Source: CAZNFR01 sp964572225
GTDB taxonomy: Bacteria; Bacteroidota; Bacteroidia; Bacteroidales; GCA-2748055
Length of the DNA: 7,659 nt
Reading direction: 5' to 3'
Assembly: GCA_964572225.1 (NCBI GenBank)
Contig: CAZNFR010000126.1
Location: forward strand, 1-7,659
The notes below the pieces were generated by a model. That model had not been told where the DNA came from, ran no database searches, and saw only the letters and a program-made list of their open reading frames with translations. Both the position numbers and the translations under genes were made by a program. Of the stretch, positions 1-6,476 are shown piece after piece (the first letter of the stretch is position 1; every line of letters starts with the position of its first letter).

Positions 1-109
1 TTTTTTCAAATCCTGACTTCAAAAGATCTGAGGTAAATATATTGCGCAGAGCCTAGAAACAAAAGAAATTAAGCTTGATTTTATCTTAAATTTTTTCTTG
101 TCTGCCAGA

Positions 110-2482
110 TTACCAACGAAAAACGGACTCTCCCGGACCGGCTTTCTCGTTCAGATCCCCAAAACGGAAGGTCCCATGTGTACCTTCCGGGAGGTAGATT
201 TTTGCTTCCCTTTCGACGCCGTCGAATATAAGCTCCACCCTTCCCGACGGGTGGGGAATGCCGGCCCGGAAACGCTTCAGATTGCCGGGGGCGGGGGCGA
301 TCAGGACCTCAGAGAATCCCGGTGCTGCAGGCCTGATCCCCGCTACCAGGGCCAGGAACTCGTAATGCGGACTCGCACTCCAGCCGTGACAGTCGGAACG
401 GGTGGGCTCGGGCCTTTCTGCAAAGGTGGTCAGTCCCAGATCCAGCATGGTCTCCCAGGGTTGGAGCAACTGGAGATATAAATCGGACCTCCCCGCTTTT
501 TCCAGGGCTCTGTTCAGATAGAATCGATAGTAAACCGTTGCCTGGATCAGCTTGGGATCGAAAGCCACTCTTTCGATGAGGTTGCCGGATTCCGGCTCCG
601 GGACCATTCCGGACAGAACGGCCATAATGTTGGCGTGCTGACTGTATTCTTTTTTATCGGGCGAATCGGCGATGAGGTCTTTTTCCTCCGACCAGCATAG
701 TTTGCGGATGTTTTCATTGATTTTCCGCGACCTGCCCATTAGTTCCTTGGCATACTCCGCATCTCCAGATTCGTCGAACAAAAGGGCCATCTCTCTTATC
801 GCATAGGAATACTGTAGGTTAAGAATGGAAGAGATCCCCTTTTCTGCCCCTGCAGGCATCCCCCCTGTGCCCCGCTCCGGGTCCCAGGCCCATTCCCGGG
901 GCCAGTCGACAAAATTCCAGAAGCGGATATCCTTTAGAACACCGGACTCGTTCAGGAATCCGGCATGCCATTCATAAATTTTCTTCACCTGAGGAAGGAG
1001 ATTAAAAACAAAATCTTTTTCGCCCACGTGGAAATAGTAATCCCGGATCATCAGGGTCCAGAACAGTGAGAATGGGGGGATCCTGCCGCTCCCCTGAGAG
1101 GGAAAGGCAGCCAGGGTGAGACTGTCACTGCCCATGGAGATGGCGAACTGTTCGATGGCGTTTTTCATCAATAAGGGATCGCCCGATCCGTAGAGGCTTA
1201 CGAGTGACTGAATACGGGTATCACCGATATACTGCAGCTGCTCATAGTAGGGGCAGTCCATGTAGCTCTCCCAGGAACAGAGCCTCATGGTGCGCCAGGC
1301 AGTCTGCCGGATTCTGTCGAGCAGGGGATCGGCGCTCTCGAAGGAGGAAAGCTCGGCAAAGGGGTAAGCGGTAAAATTGGAATGGAAATCACGGATCACC
1401 AGGGGATCCCCGCCGGTGGTCACTTCCAGTTCCACGTACCGGAACACCCGAAACCAGGAAGGAAAAAAGATCCGGTCCTTTCCCCCGTCGGGAAAGATAA
1501 GATCGTAATGCCCGGTCATCTCCTTGTTTTCAATGATGTTGCGGTTGCCTTTACCCTGGTTCTCAGGATCAGGGTTATCCTCGTTGGAATACAGGGCCTC
1601 GGCATAGGTGATTTTTATCTTTCCGCCCTTCCCTCCGCTGTAGAGCAGGAATGGATAGGAGGTGGTAAGCACCTGATTGTCGATCAGGAGTTTGACCGTG
1701 CTATTCGCAGGGACCTTAAAAGTAAAGGCATCGGCACTAACCAGGAGGTTTTCGGTCTTGCCCGACTGCCTGACAACCTTCCGGAAGCGTTCCATCTGCA
1801 TCTCCAGATAGCGTATGTTCCGCTCTTTAAGGGTACCGTAGTGGGAGGTATCCTTCAGGGGAACGGCCTTTGTCAGGGATCCGGGATCTCCTTCGGGGTA
1901 GTTCCAGTAGTGGGGACGTTGGTCATCGATCAGGGAGTCCATCGAGGGAGTAAGGAAACCGCCCCGTATGTCATTCCCCTGCTTCATCCGGTTAAAGAAA
2001 GTACCTTCGGCCCTGCCCACCTTCCAGTTCTGTTCAAAATCGGGGGTAGCGGGATGGTGGAGGCGGGACCACAAAGCCGGTCCGGAGGTGAGCATAGCCT
2101 CGCCTGCATGGTCCCCGAAATAATACACCCCTACTGCGATCAGGTTCTCGCCCGGCTGGAGAAGAGCCGACAGATTGTAGCTGTCGTATTTCCAGTGGCC
2201 GGCGGGTGAGTTCTGCGGACCCAGTCCGGCGAGGTACCCGTTAACGTGAAGCTGGTAGCGGGTATCGGCGGAGATATCCAGCAGCAGATTGTCGGGAATG
2301 CTGTCCAGCTTCAGGGAATTGGTAAAAAGATACAATCCGGCTTCCATGGGATGGCTTCCGGGAGGTCCCACCCATAGGGAGCTCTTTTCATCGGGGGAGG
2401 AACAGGACCACAGGAGTGCAACAAACAGGGTGATCAATCCGGATAAGGAGAGAACAGCGGGGAACCGGGATTCGAATTTCAT
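110..2482 (-). CDS. Lipoprotein alpha-L-rhamnosidase, glycoside hydrolase family 78-like
   Basis: This gene probably encodes an inverting glycosidase that removes terminal alpha-L-rhamnose from glycans at the cell envelope. The N-terminus is a lipoprotein signal: basic start, hydrophobic residues about 9-25, lipobox LWSC with Cys27, then a Ser/Pro/Asp/Glu stretch as in exported Bacteroidota lipoproteins. Residues about 35-370 look like beta-rich N-terminal domains; about 380-710 fit the six-hairpin (alpha/alpha)6 catalytic domain, followed by a short beta-type C-terminal domain. The motif around 409-421 (DCPYYEQLQYIGD) gives Asp409, Glu414 and Asp421, spaced as Asp567, Glu572 and Asp579 of Bacillus GL1 RhaB. 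Glu689 in TTFAERPEP is the likely general base. Length, start ATG and stop TAA suit an intact gene. It is transcribed in the same direction as yaaA, 105 bp away. No SusC/SusD genes are visible, so the substrate is unknown. The family call is firm; rhamnose specificity is inferred. Confidence 0.88.
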   Translation of the reverse strand: MKFESRFPAVLSLSGLITLFVALLWSCSSPDEKSSLWVGPPGSHPMEAGLYLFTNSLKLDSIPDNLLLDISADTRYQLHVNGYLAGLGPQNSPAGHWKYDSYNLSALLQPGENLIAVGVYYFGDHAGEAMLTSGPALWSRLHHPATPDFEQNWKVGRAEGTFFNRMKQGNDIRGGFLTPSMDSLIDDQRPHYWNYPEGDPGSLTKAVPLKDTSHYGTLKERNIRYLEMQMERFRKVVRQSGKTENLLVSADAFTFKVPANSTVKLLIDNQVLTTSYPFLLYSGGKGGKIKITYAEALYSNEDNPDPENQGKGNRNIIENKEMTGHYDLIFPDGGKDRIFFPSWFRVFRYVELEVTTGGDPLVIRDFHSNFTAYPFAELSSFESADPLLDRIRQTAWRTMRLCSWESYMDCPYYEQLQYIGDTRIQSLVSLYGSGDPLLMKNAIEQFAISMGSDSLTLAAFPSQGSGRIPPFSLFWTLMIRDYYFHVGEKDFVFNLLPQVKKIYEWHAGFLNESGVLKDIRFWNFVDWPREWAWDPERGTGGMPAGAEKGISSILNLQYSYAIREMALLFDESGDAEYAKELMGRSRKINENIRKLCWSEEKDLIADSPDKKEYSQHANIMAVLSGMVPEPESGNLIERVAFDPKLIQATVYYRFYLNRALEKAGRSDLYLQLLQPWETMLDLGLTTFAERPEPTRSDCHGWSASPHYEFLALVAGIRPAAPGFSEVLIAPAPGNLKRFRAGIPHPSGRVELIFDGVEREAKIYLPEGTHGTFRFGDLNEKAGPGESVFRW

Positions 2483-2587
2483 GGCATTAAAAGATTATAT
2501 ACCTCACGAAACTAGGAAAATTTGGGGTATTTTCGTTAAAACGAGGACCTTTTCAGCCTAAAAATTTGGAAAATGGAAATGAAGAGA

Positions 2588-3352
2588 TTACCGGGAAAAA
2601 AGCCAGGTGTCACCGATGGAGTGCTCAGGATTGAAGTAGTAACCTTCGTAGTCGAATCCTTTGAGATCGTCGGGGCTGTCGATGCGGTTTTTCAGGATAT
2701 ACCGCAGCATGAGGCCGCGGGCTTTTTTGCCGAAGCTGGTGATGAACGTCAGCTTCCCTCCTCTTTCTTCCTTGAATTGGCATTTTATGATGCGGGCGTT
2801 GATGTTTTTCGGGTTCAGGGCCTGGAAATACTCATCGCTGGCGAGGTTGACCAGAACGGGTTCGTCCTGTTTTTCGAGTTCTGTATTGATCTTTTGGGAA
2901 AGGCGGTTGCCCCAGAATTCGTAAAGGTTTTCTCCAAAGCCGTTGGCCAGGGGGGTACCCATCTCGAGGCGGTAGGGGCGGATCAGGTCGAGGGGGCGTA
3001 AAATTCCGTAGAGACCCGACAGGATGCGCAGGTGGTCCTGAGCGAAGAGCAGGTCTGATTCTTCGAGGTTCTCCGCTTTGAGTCCGGAATACACCTCCCC
3101 CTTGAACATAAGGATGGAGCGTTGTGCGGAGGAGGTGGTGAAGGGCAGTTTCCATTCCAGGTAGCGCCGGAGATTGAGCTCGGTGAGTTTTGGGCTGATG
3201 TTCATCAGTTGCGACAGCTGGTCGGGACTTTTGGTGCGGAGGATTTCCACGAGTTCGGAGGCGTTGTCGAGGAATTCGGGGATACTGTATTCGCGGGGGA
3301 TTGCCGGCGGATTTTCATTAAGGGTTTTGGAGGGGCTTAAAACTGCGATCAT
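2588..3352 (-). CDS. yaaA: Peroxide stress protein YaaA (DUF328/UPF0246)
   Basis: This is a full-length YaaA-family protein of 254 aa, close to the usual family size. In E. coli the family is linked to hydrogen peroxide stress, where it limits damage from free intracellular iron; a DNA-binding fold has been described. It is a soluble cytoplasmic protein and no signal or membrane segment is seen. Diagnostic stretches are SPSKTLN at residues 6-12, the strongly conserved block YGILRPLDLIRPYRLEMG at about 115-132, NLASDEYF at about 169-176, KKARG at about 209-213, and an aromatic C-terminus ending WLFSR. The start codon is ATG (CAT on the plus strand at 3350-3352). The gene is divergent from tex across 160 bp and precedes the rhamnosidase gene on the same strand, though 105 bp makes a shared transcript uncertain. 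I see no OxyR-type operator. The plus strand here looks G-rich, so the coding strand is C-rich. Confidence 0.93.
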   Translation of the reverse strand: MIAVLSPSKTLNENPPAIPREYSIPEFLDNASELVEILRTKSPDQLSQLMNISPKLTELNLRRYLEWKLPFTTSSAQRSILMFKGEVYSGLKAENLEESDLLFAQDHLRILSGLYGILRPLDLIRPYRLEMGTPLANGFGENLYEFWGNRLSQKINTELEKQDEPVLVNLASDEYFQALNPKNINARIIKCQFKEERGGKLTFITSFGKKARGLMLRYILKNRIDSPDDLKGFDYEGYYFNPEHSIGDTWLFSR

Positions 3353-3412
3353 TCGTTTTGTTTTATGGTTTAACCTTGCGGAAGGGTTTTTGTTTAATCC
3401 GGATCGGAGGAA

Positions 3413-3471
3413 TTATCCACAGGGGATCTCCTTTGGGTTTATGTCGAGTGCTGTGTGAATAATTTTTCACA
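3413..3471. promoter_or_regulatory. Cluster of three DnaA-box-like 9-mers between yaaA and tex
   Basis: The 160-bp divergent intergenic region carries TTATCCACA at 3413-3421 on the plus strand, TTATTCACA at 3454-3462 on the minus strand, and TTTTTCACA at 3463-3471 on the plus strand. All fit the DnaA-box consensus TTWTNCACA, and the first equals the strongest E. coli box. The second and third abut and form an inverted repeat, TGTGAA and TTCACA separated by 6 bp, so they may instead be one palindromic operator for a different regulator. The sequence to the right, up to the tex start, is A/T-rich. Possible roles are DnaA-dependent control of yaaA or tex, a DnaA-titration site, or an origin. The motif matches are seen; function is inferred. 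Confidence 0.4.
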
Positions 3472-3512
3472 TTGACAGTTTTTTGCAACATTTGCAGATT
3501 AAAATCATACGC

Positions 3513-5639
3513 ATGGAAAACTACGCTAATCTGATTTCGCAGCAAATGGGGCTGACGCTGAAGGATGTGACCAATGCCATCCGGTTGCTGGACGAAGGGG
3601 CCACCATTCCTTTTATAAGCCGGTACCGGAAGGAGATGACCGGGAGTATGGACGAGGAGCAGCTGAGTGATCTCAGCGACCGGCTTGAAAAGCTACGGGA
3701 GCTGGACAAGAGAAAAGAGACGGTTCTAAAAACCATTGATGAGCAGGGAAAGCTCACGGGGGAGCTGAAAAAGAAGATTGAGGATTGTGACAACATCACT
3801 GATCTGGAGGATATTTATCTGCCCTATAAACCGAAGAAAAAGACCCGGGCAAGTGTGGCCCGAGAGAAGGGGCTGGAACCGCTGGCTAAGATCCTGATGG
3901 CTCAGAAAGAGCTGAATCTGGAGAAAAGGGCGGCCGAATTTCTGAGCGATGAGGTGGAGGATGTGGAATCGGCGCTGCAGGGGGCCAGGGATATCGTGGC
4001 GGAATGGGTAAGTGAGAATCAGCAGGCCCGGAACCGGATCCGCCGGCTTTTCGAAAGGGACGCCCTTATTTCATCGAAAATGGTGAAGGGAAAGGAAGAG
4101 GAGGGCATCAAGTACAAGGATTATTTTGAATTCAGCGAGCCTCTCTCACGTTGTCCTTCACACCGCATCCTTGCCATGCGACGCGGGGAGCAGGAAGGGA
4201 TACTAAAGCTTTCCATTGAGCCGGATGCGGGTAAGGCAATTGAGATCCTGAAAAGTATGTTTGTGAAAGGATACTACGATGTCTCGGGTCAGGTGGAGAT
4301 GGCGGTGGAGGATTCCTACAAAAGGCTGATCTCCTCCTCGATTGAGAATGAGTTCAGGGCCCTTTCAAAAGAAAAAGCGGACGAAGAAGCGATTCGGGTT
4401 TTCGCGGAGAACCTGAGGCAGCTGCTCCTGGCTTCCCCTTTGGGAGAGAAATCGGTGCTGGCCATTGATCCGGGGTACCGAACCGGTTGCAAGGTGGTAT
4501 GCCTGGACCGGCAGGGGAACCTTTTGCACAACGCGACCATCTATCCTCATCCCCCGCAAAATGAGAAGGGGCAGGCGATGAAGAAAATCGACACTCTGGT
4601 GCAACAATATCATATTGAAGCCATTGCGATTGGCAACGGAACGGCCGGAAGGGAAACGGAACATTTCATCCGGAATATTAAATTTGACCGGGATTTGCAG
4701 GTGTTTGTGGTAAATGAAGCCGGAGCTTCCATTTATTCAGCATCGAAAGTGGCACGGGAGGAATTTCCGGATTACGATGTGACGGTGAGGGGTTCGGTTT
4801 CGATCGGTCGCCGGTTGATGGATCCTTTGGCCGAGCTGGTGAAGATTGATCCGAAGTCCATTGGGGTCGGACAATACCAGCATGATGTGGATCAGGGGCG
4901 ATTGAAGCAGAGTCTGGACCGGGTAGTGGAGAGTTGTGTGAACATGGTGGGGGTGAATGTGAATACCTCGAGTGTGCATTTGCTGACCTATATTTCCGGA
5001 CTGGGACCCGGACTTGCAGGGAATATCGTGAATTACCGAAAGGAAAACGGCCCCTTCAGAAGAAGAAGCGAACTGAAGAAAGTCCCCAGGATGGGCGATA
5101 AAGCCTTTGAGCAGGCGGCGGGATTTTTACGGATCAGCGATGCGGAAAATCCCCTGGACAATTCAGCGGTACATCCGGAGAGCTATTACATTGTGGAAAA
5201 GATGGCGAAGGACCAGTCATGCGGCATTGCAGATCTGATCCGGGATCCGGCGATCCGGAAAAGGATAGACATTCGTTCCTATACCGACGAGAAGACGGGG
5301 ATTCCTACCCTTAAGGACATAATGGAGGAGTTGGAGAAGCCGGGGCGGGATCCCAGGAAGATCATCAAGGTTTTTGAGTTTTCCAAAGAGGTTTTCAGTC
5401 CGGAGGATCTGAAGCCCGGGATGGTATTGCCGGGGATTGTGACCAACATAACCAATTTCGGGGCTTTCGTGGATGTGGGGGTTAAACAGGACGGGCTGGT
5501 TCACATTTCCCAGCTGGCCGATCGTTTCGTAAAGGACCCCAATGAGGTGGTAAAACTGCATCAGCAAGTGAAGGTGAGGGTGTTGGAGGTGGATCTGGCG
5601 AGGAAGAGGATACAGTTGGGGATGAAGGGGGTGAAATAG
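3513..5639 (+). CDS. tex: Transcription accessory / RNA-binding protein Tex
   Basis: Tex is a conserved cytoplasmic nucleic-acid-binding protein, related in architecture to eukaryotic Spt6, and is tied to transcription and RNA metabolism. The 708-aa product shows the usual order. The N-terminal helical region has GATIPFISRYRKEMTGSMDEEQ at about 29-50, including the hallmark IPFISRYRKE. A charged helical stretch and IYLPYKPKKKTRA follow. The YqgF/RNase H-like domain begins at VLAIDPGYRTG (315-325) and includes AIGNGTAGRETE. Next are VRGSVSIGRRLMDPLAELVKID, a helix-hairpin-helix part around ISGLGPGLAGNIV, and a C-terminal S1 domain at about 633-705 (GIVTNITNFGAFVDVGV...GLVHIS). I prefer ATG 3513 because MENYANLISQQMG matches the expected family start; an in-frame TTG at 3483 would add ten residues. 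The protein stops just after the S1 domain, without the extra tail of some proteobacterial homologues. Its last codons lie in a G-tract array that runs into the 3' flank. Confidence 0.96.
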   Translation: MENYANLISQQMGLTLKDVTNAIRLLDEGATIPFISRYRKEMTGSMDEEQLSDLSDRLEKLRELDKRKETVLKTIDEQGKLTGELKKKIEDCDNITDLEDIYLPYKPKKKTRASVAREKGLEPLAKILMAQKELNLEKRAAEFLSDEVEDVESALQGARDIVAEWVSENQQARNRIRRLFERDALISSKMVKGKEEEGIKYKDYFEFSEPLSRCPSHRILAMRRGEQEGILKLSIEPDAGKAIEILKSMFVKGYYDVSGQVEMAVEDSYKRLISSSIENEFRALSKEKADEEAIRVFAENLRQLLLASPLGEKSVLAIDPGYRTGCKVVCLDRQGNLLHNATIYPHPPQNEKGQAMKKIDTLVQQYHIEAIAIGNGTAGRETEHFIRNIKFDRDLQVFVVNEAGASIYSASKVAREEFPDYDVTVRGSVSIGRRLMDPLAELVKIDPKSIGVGQYQHDVDQGRLKQSLDRVVESCVNMVGVNVNTSSVHLLTYISGLGPGLAGNIVNYRKENGPFRRRSELKKVPRMGDKAFEQAAGFLRISDAENPLDNSAVHPESYYIVEKMAKDQSCGIADLIRDPAIRKRIDIRSYTDEKTGIPTLKDIMEELEKPGRDPRKIIKVFEFSKEVFSPEDLKPGMVLPGIVTNITNFGAFVDVGVKQDGLVHISQLADRFVKDPNEVVKLHQQVKVRVLEVDLARKRIQLGMKGVK

Positions 5640-5677
5640 GGGGATGTAAGGATGTGGGGATGTGGGGATTGAGGGGG
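5618..5677 (+). repeat. Degenerate GGGGATGT-type G-tract repeat spanning the tex stop codon
   Basis: Six G-runs of four or five lie within 60 bp: 5618-5621, 5627-5631, 5639-5643, 5656-5659, 5664-5667 and 5673-5677. After the stop codon the pattern reads as imperfect copies of GGGGATGT (GGGGGATGTAA, GGATGT, GGGGATGT, GGGGATT). The spacers are 5, 7, 12, 4 and 5 nt. A guanine quadruplex on the plus strand, or in the tex mRNA, is therefore possible, although the 12-nt spacer interrupts the tightest set. It could equally be slippage-expanded low-complexity DNA. The repetition is directly visible; quadruplex formation is inference. Confidence 0.6.
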
Positions 5678-5697
5678 TCCTTTGTTACAGGATTTTT
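5678..5697 (+). terminator. Weak candidate terminator after tex
   Basis: TCCT (5678-5681) can pair with AGGA (5689-5692) around a seven-base loop, followed at once by TTTTT (5693-5697). The four-base-pair stem is short for an intrinsic terminator. The T-run and the place 39 bp after the tex stop are the only support. Confidence 0.25.
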
Positions 5698-5724
5698 GGA
5701 TAGAATGAATATTTTGAAATATAT

Positions 5725-6168
5725 ATGTTGTTATTATTCAATATATTAAATAGAATTAATGCCGTTATTAATGCCGTTATTAATAACGGCATTCCTACCT
5801 TGATTTTCATACTGGCATTGAGTCTGTTCCTTCAAGGTTCATGTATCAGGGCGACGGACAGTGAAGGAGGTACTTCCCGGGAGGGAAACGGGGGATCAGG
5901 ATTTGACAGGCTTGAATGGAGTTATCAGGAAAGCGGGGATTATCCTTACCGTGAAGCGATGCTGGACAGTGTTATTTACAGTGATACCACACGAAATCTG
6001 AGCCGGGAACAGATTGAGCAATTATTGGGGACTCCTGACCGTACGAATGAAAACCATTTTTACTACACCATAACACAAAAGCGAATAGGTTCCTGTCCTC
6101 TTCATACCAAAACCATGGTCATTAAATTTTCGCGGGATAGCATCGAATGGATCAAGGTACATGAATAA
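5725..6168 (+). CDS. Small lipoprotein with BamE/SmpA-like domain, function unknown
   Basis: The 147-aa product has an unusual N-terminus. Residues 1-25 are a long leader rich in Asn, Ile and Val with a single Arg10, followed by the hydrophobic core LIFILALSLFLQGSC and a probable lipidated Cys40. The lipobox is imperfect, with Gln at -3. Residues about 41-62 are a flexible Gly/Ser/Glu linker. From about 75 the pattern resembles BamE/SmpA-like envelope domains: REAMLDSVIYSD, then NLSREQIEQLLGTPD at 91-105, an aromatic FYYTI strand, and alternating strands MVIKFSRDSIEWIKV. This suggests a periplasm-facing lipid-anchored protein, but resemblance to the fold does not make it a BAM subunit. No better ATG exists downstream; TTG at 5800 would remove the only basic residue of the leader. 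Codons 11-23 consist of a 12-bp repeat array. Upstream is A/T-rich; TTTG at 5681 and TAGAAT at 5701 could be a poor Bacteroidota-type promoter. Confidence 0.72.
   Translation: MLLLFNILNRINAVINAVINNGIPTLIFILALSLFLQGSCIRATDSEGGTSREGNGGSGFDRLEWSYQESGDYPYREAMLDSVIYSDTTRNLSREQIEQLLGTPDRTNENHFYYTITQKRIGSCPLHTKTMVIKFSRDSIEWIKVHE
5756..5793. repeat. Two 12-bp direct repeats plus inverted copy forming a 24-bp perfect palindrome
   Basis: AATGCCGTTATT occurs at 5758-5769 and again at 5770-5781, followed directly by its reverse complement AATAACGGCATT at 5782-5793. Bases 5770-5793 are a perfect palindrome, and the direct repeat extends two bases to the left (ATT at 5756). The array lies inside the lipoprotein reading frame and encodes the repeated NAVI-NAVI-NNGI segment. 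In RNA, either direct copy could pair with the inverted copy, giving two mutually exclusive hairpins. It is a multiple of three in length, so loss or gain of a unit would keep the frame. Confidence 0.9.
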
Positions 6169-6345
6169 CTACCGAAAACCCACCATTAGGGTGGGATATA
6201 GTTAACGAGGGAAAATCACCCTGTTCTGATTCCAATTCGCCGAAAAACCCTTTCGCAGCCAAATCCTACAGACCATGCAAGACTGGGTAATTTTTGCGAT
6301 TGATTGGGGATTCCGGCTGGCAGATTCATAAATCCTCCTCCTGGA
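6169..6345. other. Noncoding stretch between the lipoprotein gene and the insertion sequence
   Basis: Together with the left part of the insertion sequence this makes a 307-bp gap without a gene. Apart from the hairpin at 6179-6195 I see no convincing RNA gene, promoter or conserved reading frame. An 18-codon ATG frame at 6275-6331 is too short to support. The part at about 6281-6330 (TGGGTAATTTTTGCGATTG and following) has a faint look of a decayed transposable-element end, which I cannot confirm. Confidence 0.5.
6179..6195. repeat. Short G+C-rich hairpin after the lipoprotein gene
   Basis: CCCACC (6179-6184) and GGTGGG (6190-6195) form a perfect six-bp stem around ATTAG, starting 11 bp after the lipoprotein stop. 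It could slow or end transcription, but no T-run follows, so it is not a typical intrinsic terminator. It may protect the 3' end of the mRNA. Part of it resembles the left end of the nearby insertion sequence. Confidence 0.45.
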
Positions 6346-6360
6346 TCATTAGTGGGTACT
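6346..6360 (+). repeat. Left terminal inverted repeat of the IS4-family element
   Basis: TCATTAGTGGGTACT matches the inverted right end at 13 of 15 positions; the differences are T/C at the fourth and twelfth bases. It lies 116 bp before the transposase start codon. Confidence 0.8.
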
Positions 6361-6444
6361 ATAAATATTTAAACGTTCTTTGAAATTCTTTGTACATCGC
6401 ACTTGTAGAGTTTTTTTATAGCGTGACGATTTGAATTGAAAATG

Positions 6445-6476
6445 TGGATTTTTGCATTATTTAAAGCATTAATCCA
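6445..6476 (+). promoter_or_regulatory. Leader hairpin reaching the transposase start codon
   Basis: The arms are TGGATTTTTGC (6445-6455) and GCATTAATCCA (6466-6476). Six outer and three inner pairs are separated by a two-base TT/TT mismatch, with a ten-base A/T loop. The last base of the stem is the A of the ATG start. Such a structure could limit ribosome access, in line with the low transposase synthesis typical of insertion sequences. The complementarity is seen; the effect is inferred. Confidence 0.45.

Noticed and set aside
66..93. A/T-rich inverted repeat (AAATTAAG and CTTAAATTT) downstream of the rhamnosidase gene as a terminator
   Set aside because: The stem is almost all A/T with a bulge and there is no clean T-run in the minus-strand direction; 1-109 otherwise shows nothing I can support.
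98..481. 127-codon plus-strand frame opposite the 3' end of the rhamnosidase gene
   Set aside because: Shadow of the real gene; no signal peptide, domain or promoter support.
1382..2209. 275-codon open frame on the plus strand inside the rhamnosidase gene
   Set aside because: It is fully antisense to a gene with clear family motifs, and its product shows no recognisable domain; a shadow frame in G+C-rich coding DNA.
2506..2536. ACGAAA and TTTCGT inverted repeat upstream of the rhamnosidase gene as an operator
   Set aside because: Six-base arms separated by 19 bp in A/T-rich DNA are expected by chance, and no known motif fits.
2573..3001. 142-codon plus-strand frame opposite yaaA
   Set aside because: Antisense to the conserved YaaA blocks, and no protein family is recognisable.
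3454..3471. CRP-type binding site
   Set aside because: The spacing between TGTGA and TCACA is 8 bp rather than the 6 bp of the CRP consensus; kept only as a generic palindrome.
3483..3512. TTG-initiated extension of Tex by ten residues
   Set aside because: The family-typical N-terminus begins at ATG 3513 and the added residues look like translated leader sequence.
4522..4530. DnaA-box match TTTTGCACA inside tex
   Set aside because: Single match in coding sequence; about half a chance match to TTWTNCACA is expected per window of this size. The same applies to the match at 5192-5200.
6275..6331. 18-codon reading frame between the lipoprotein gene and the IS
   Set aside because: Too short, with no start context or recognisable peptide class.
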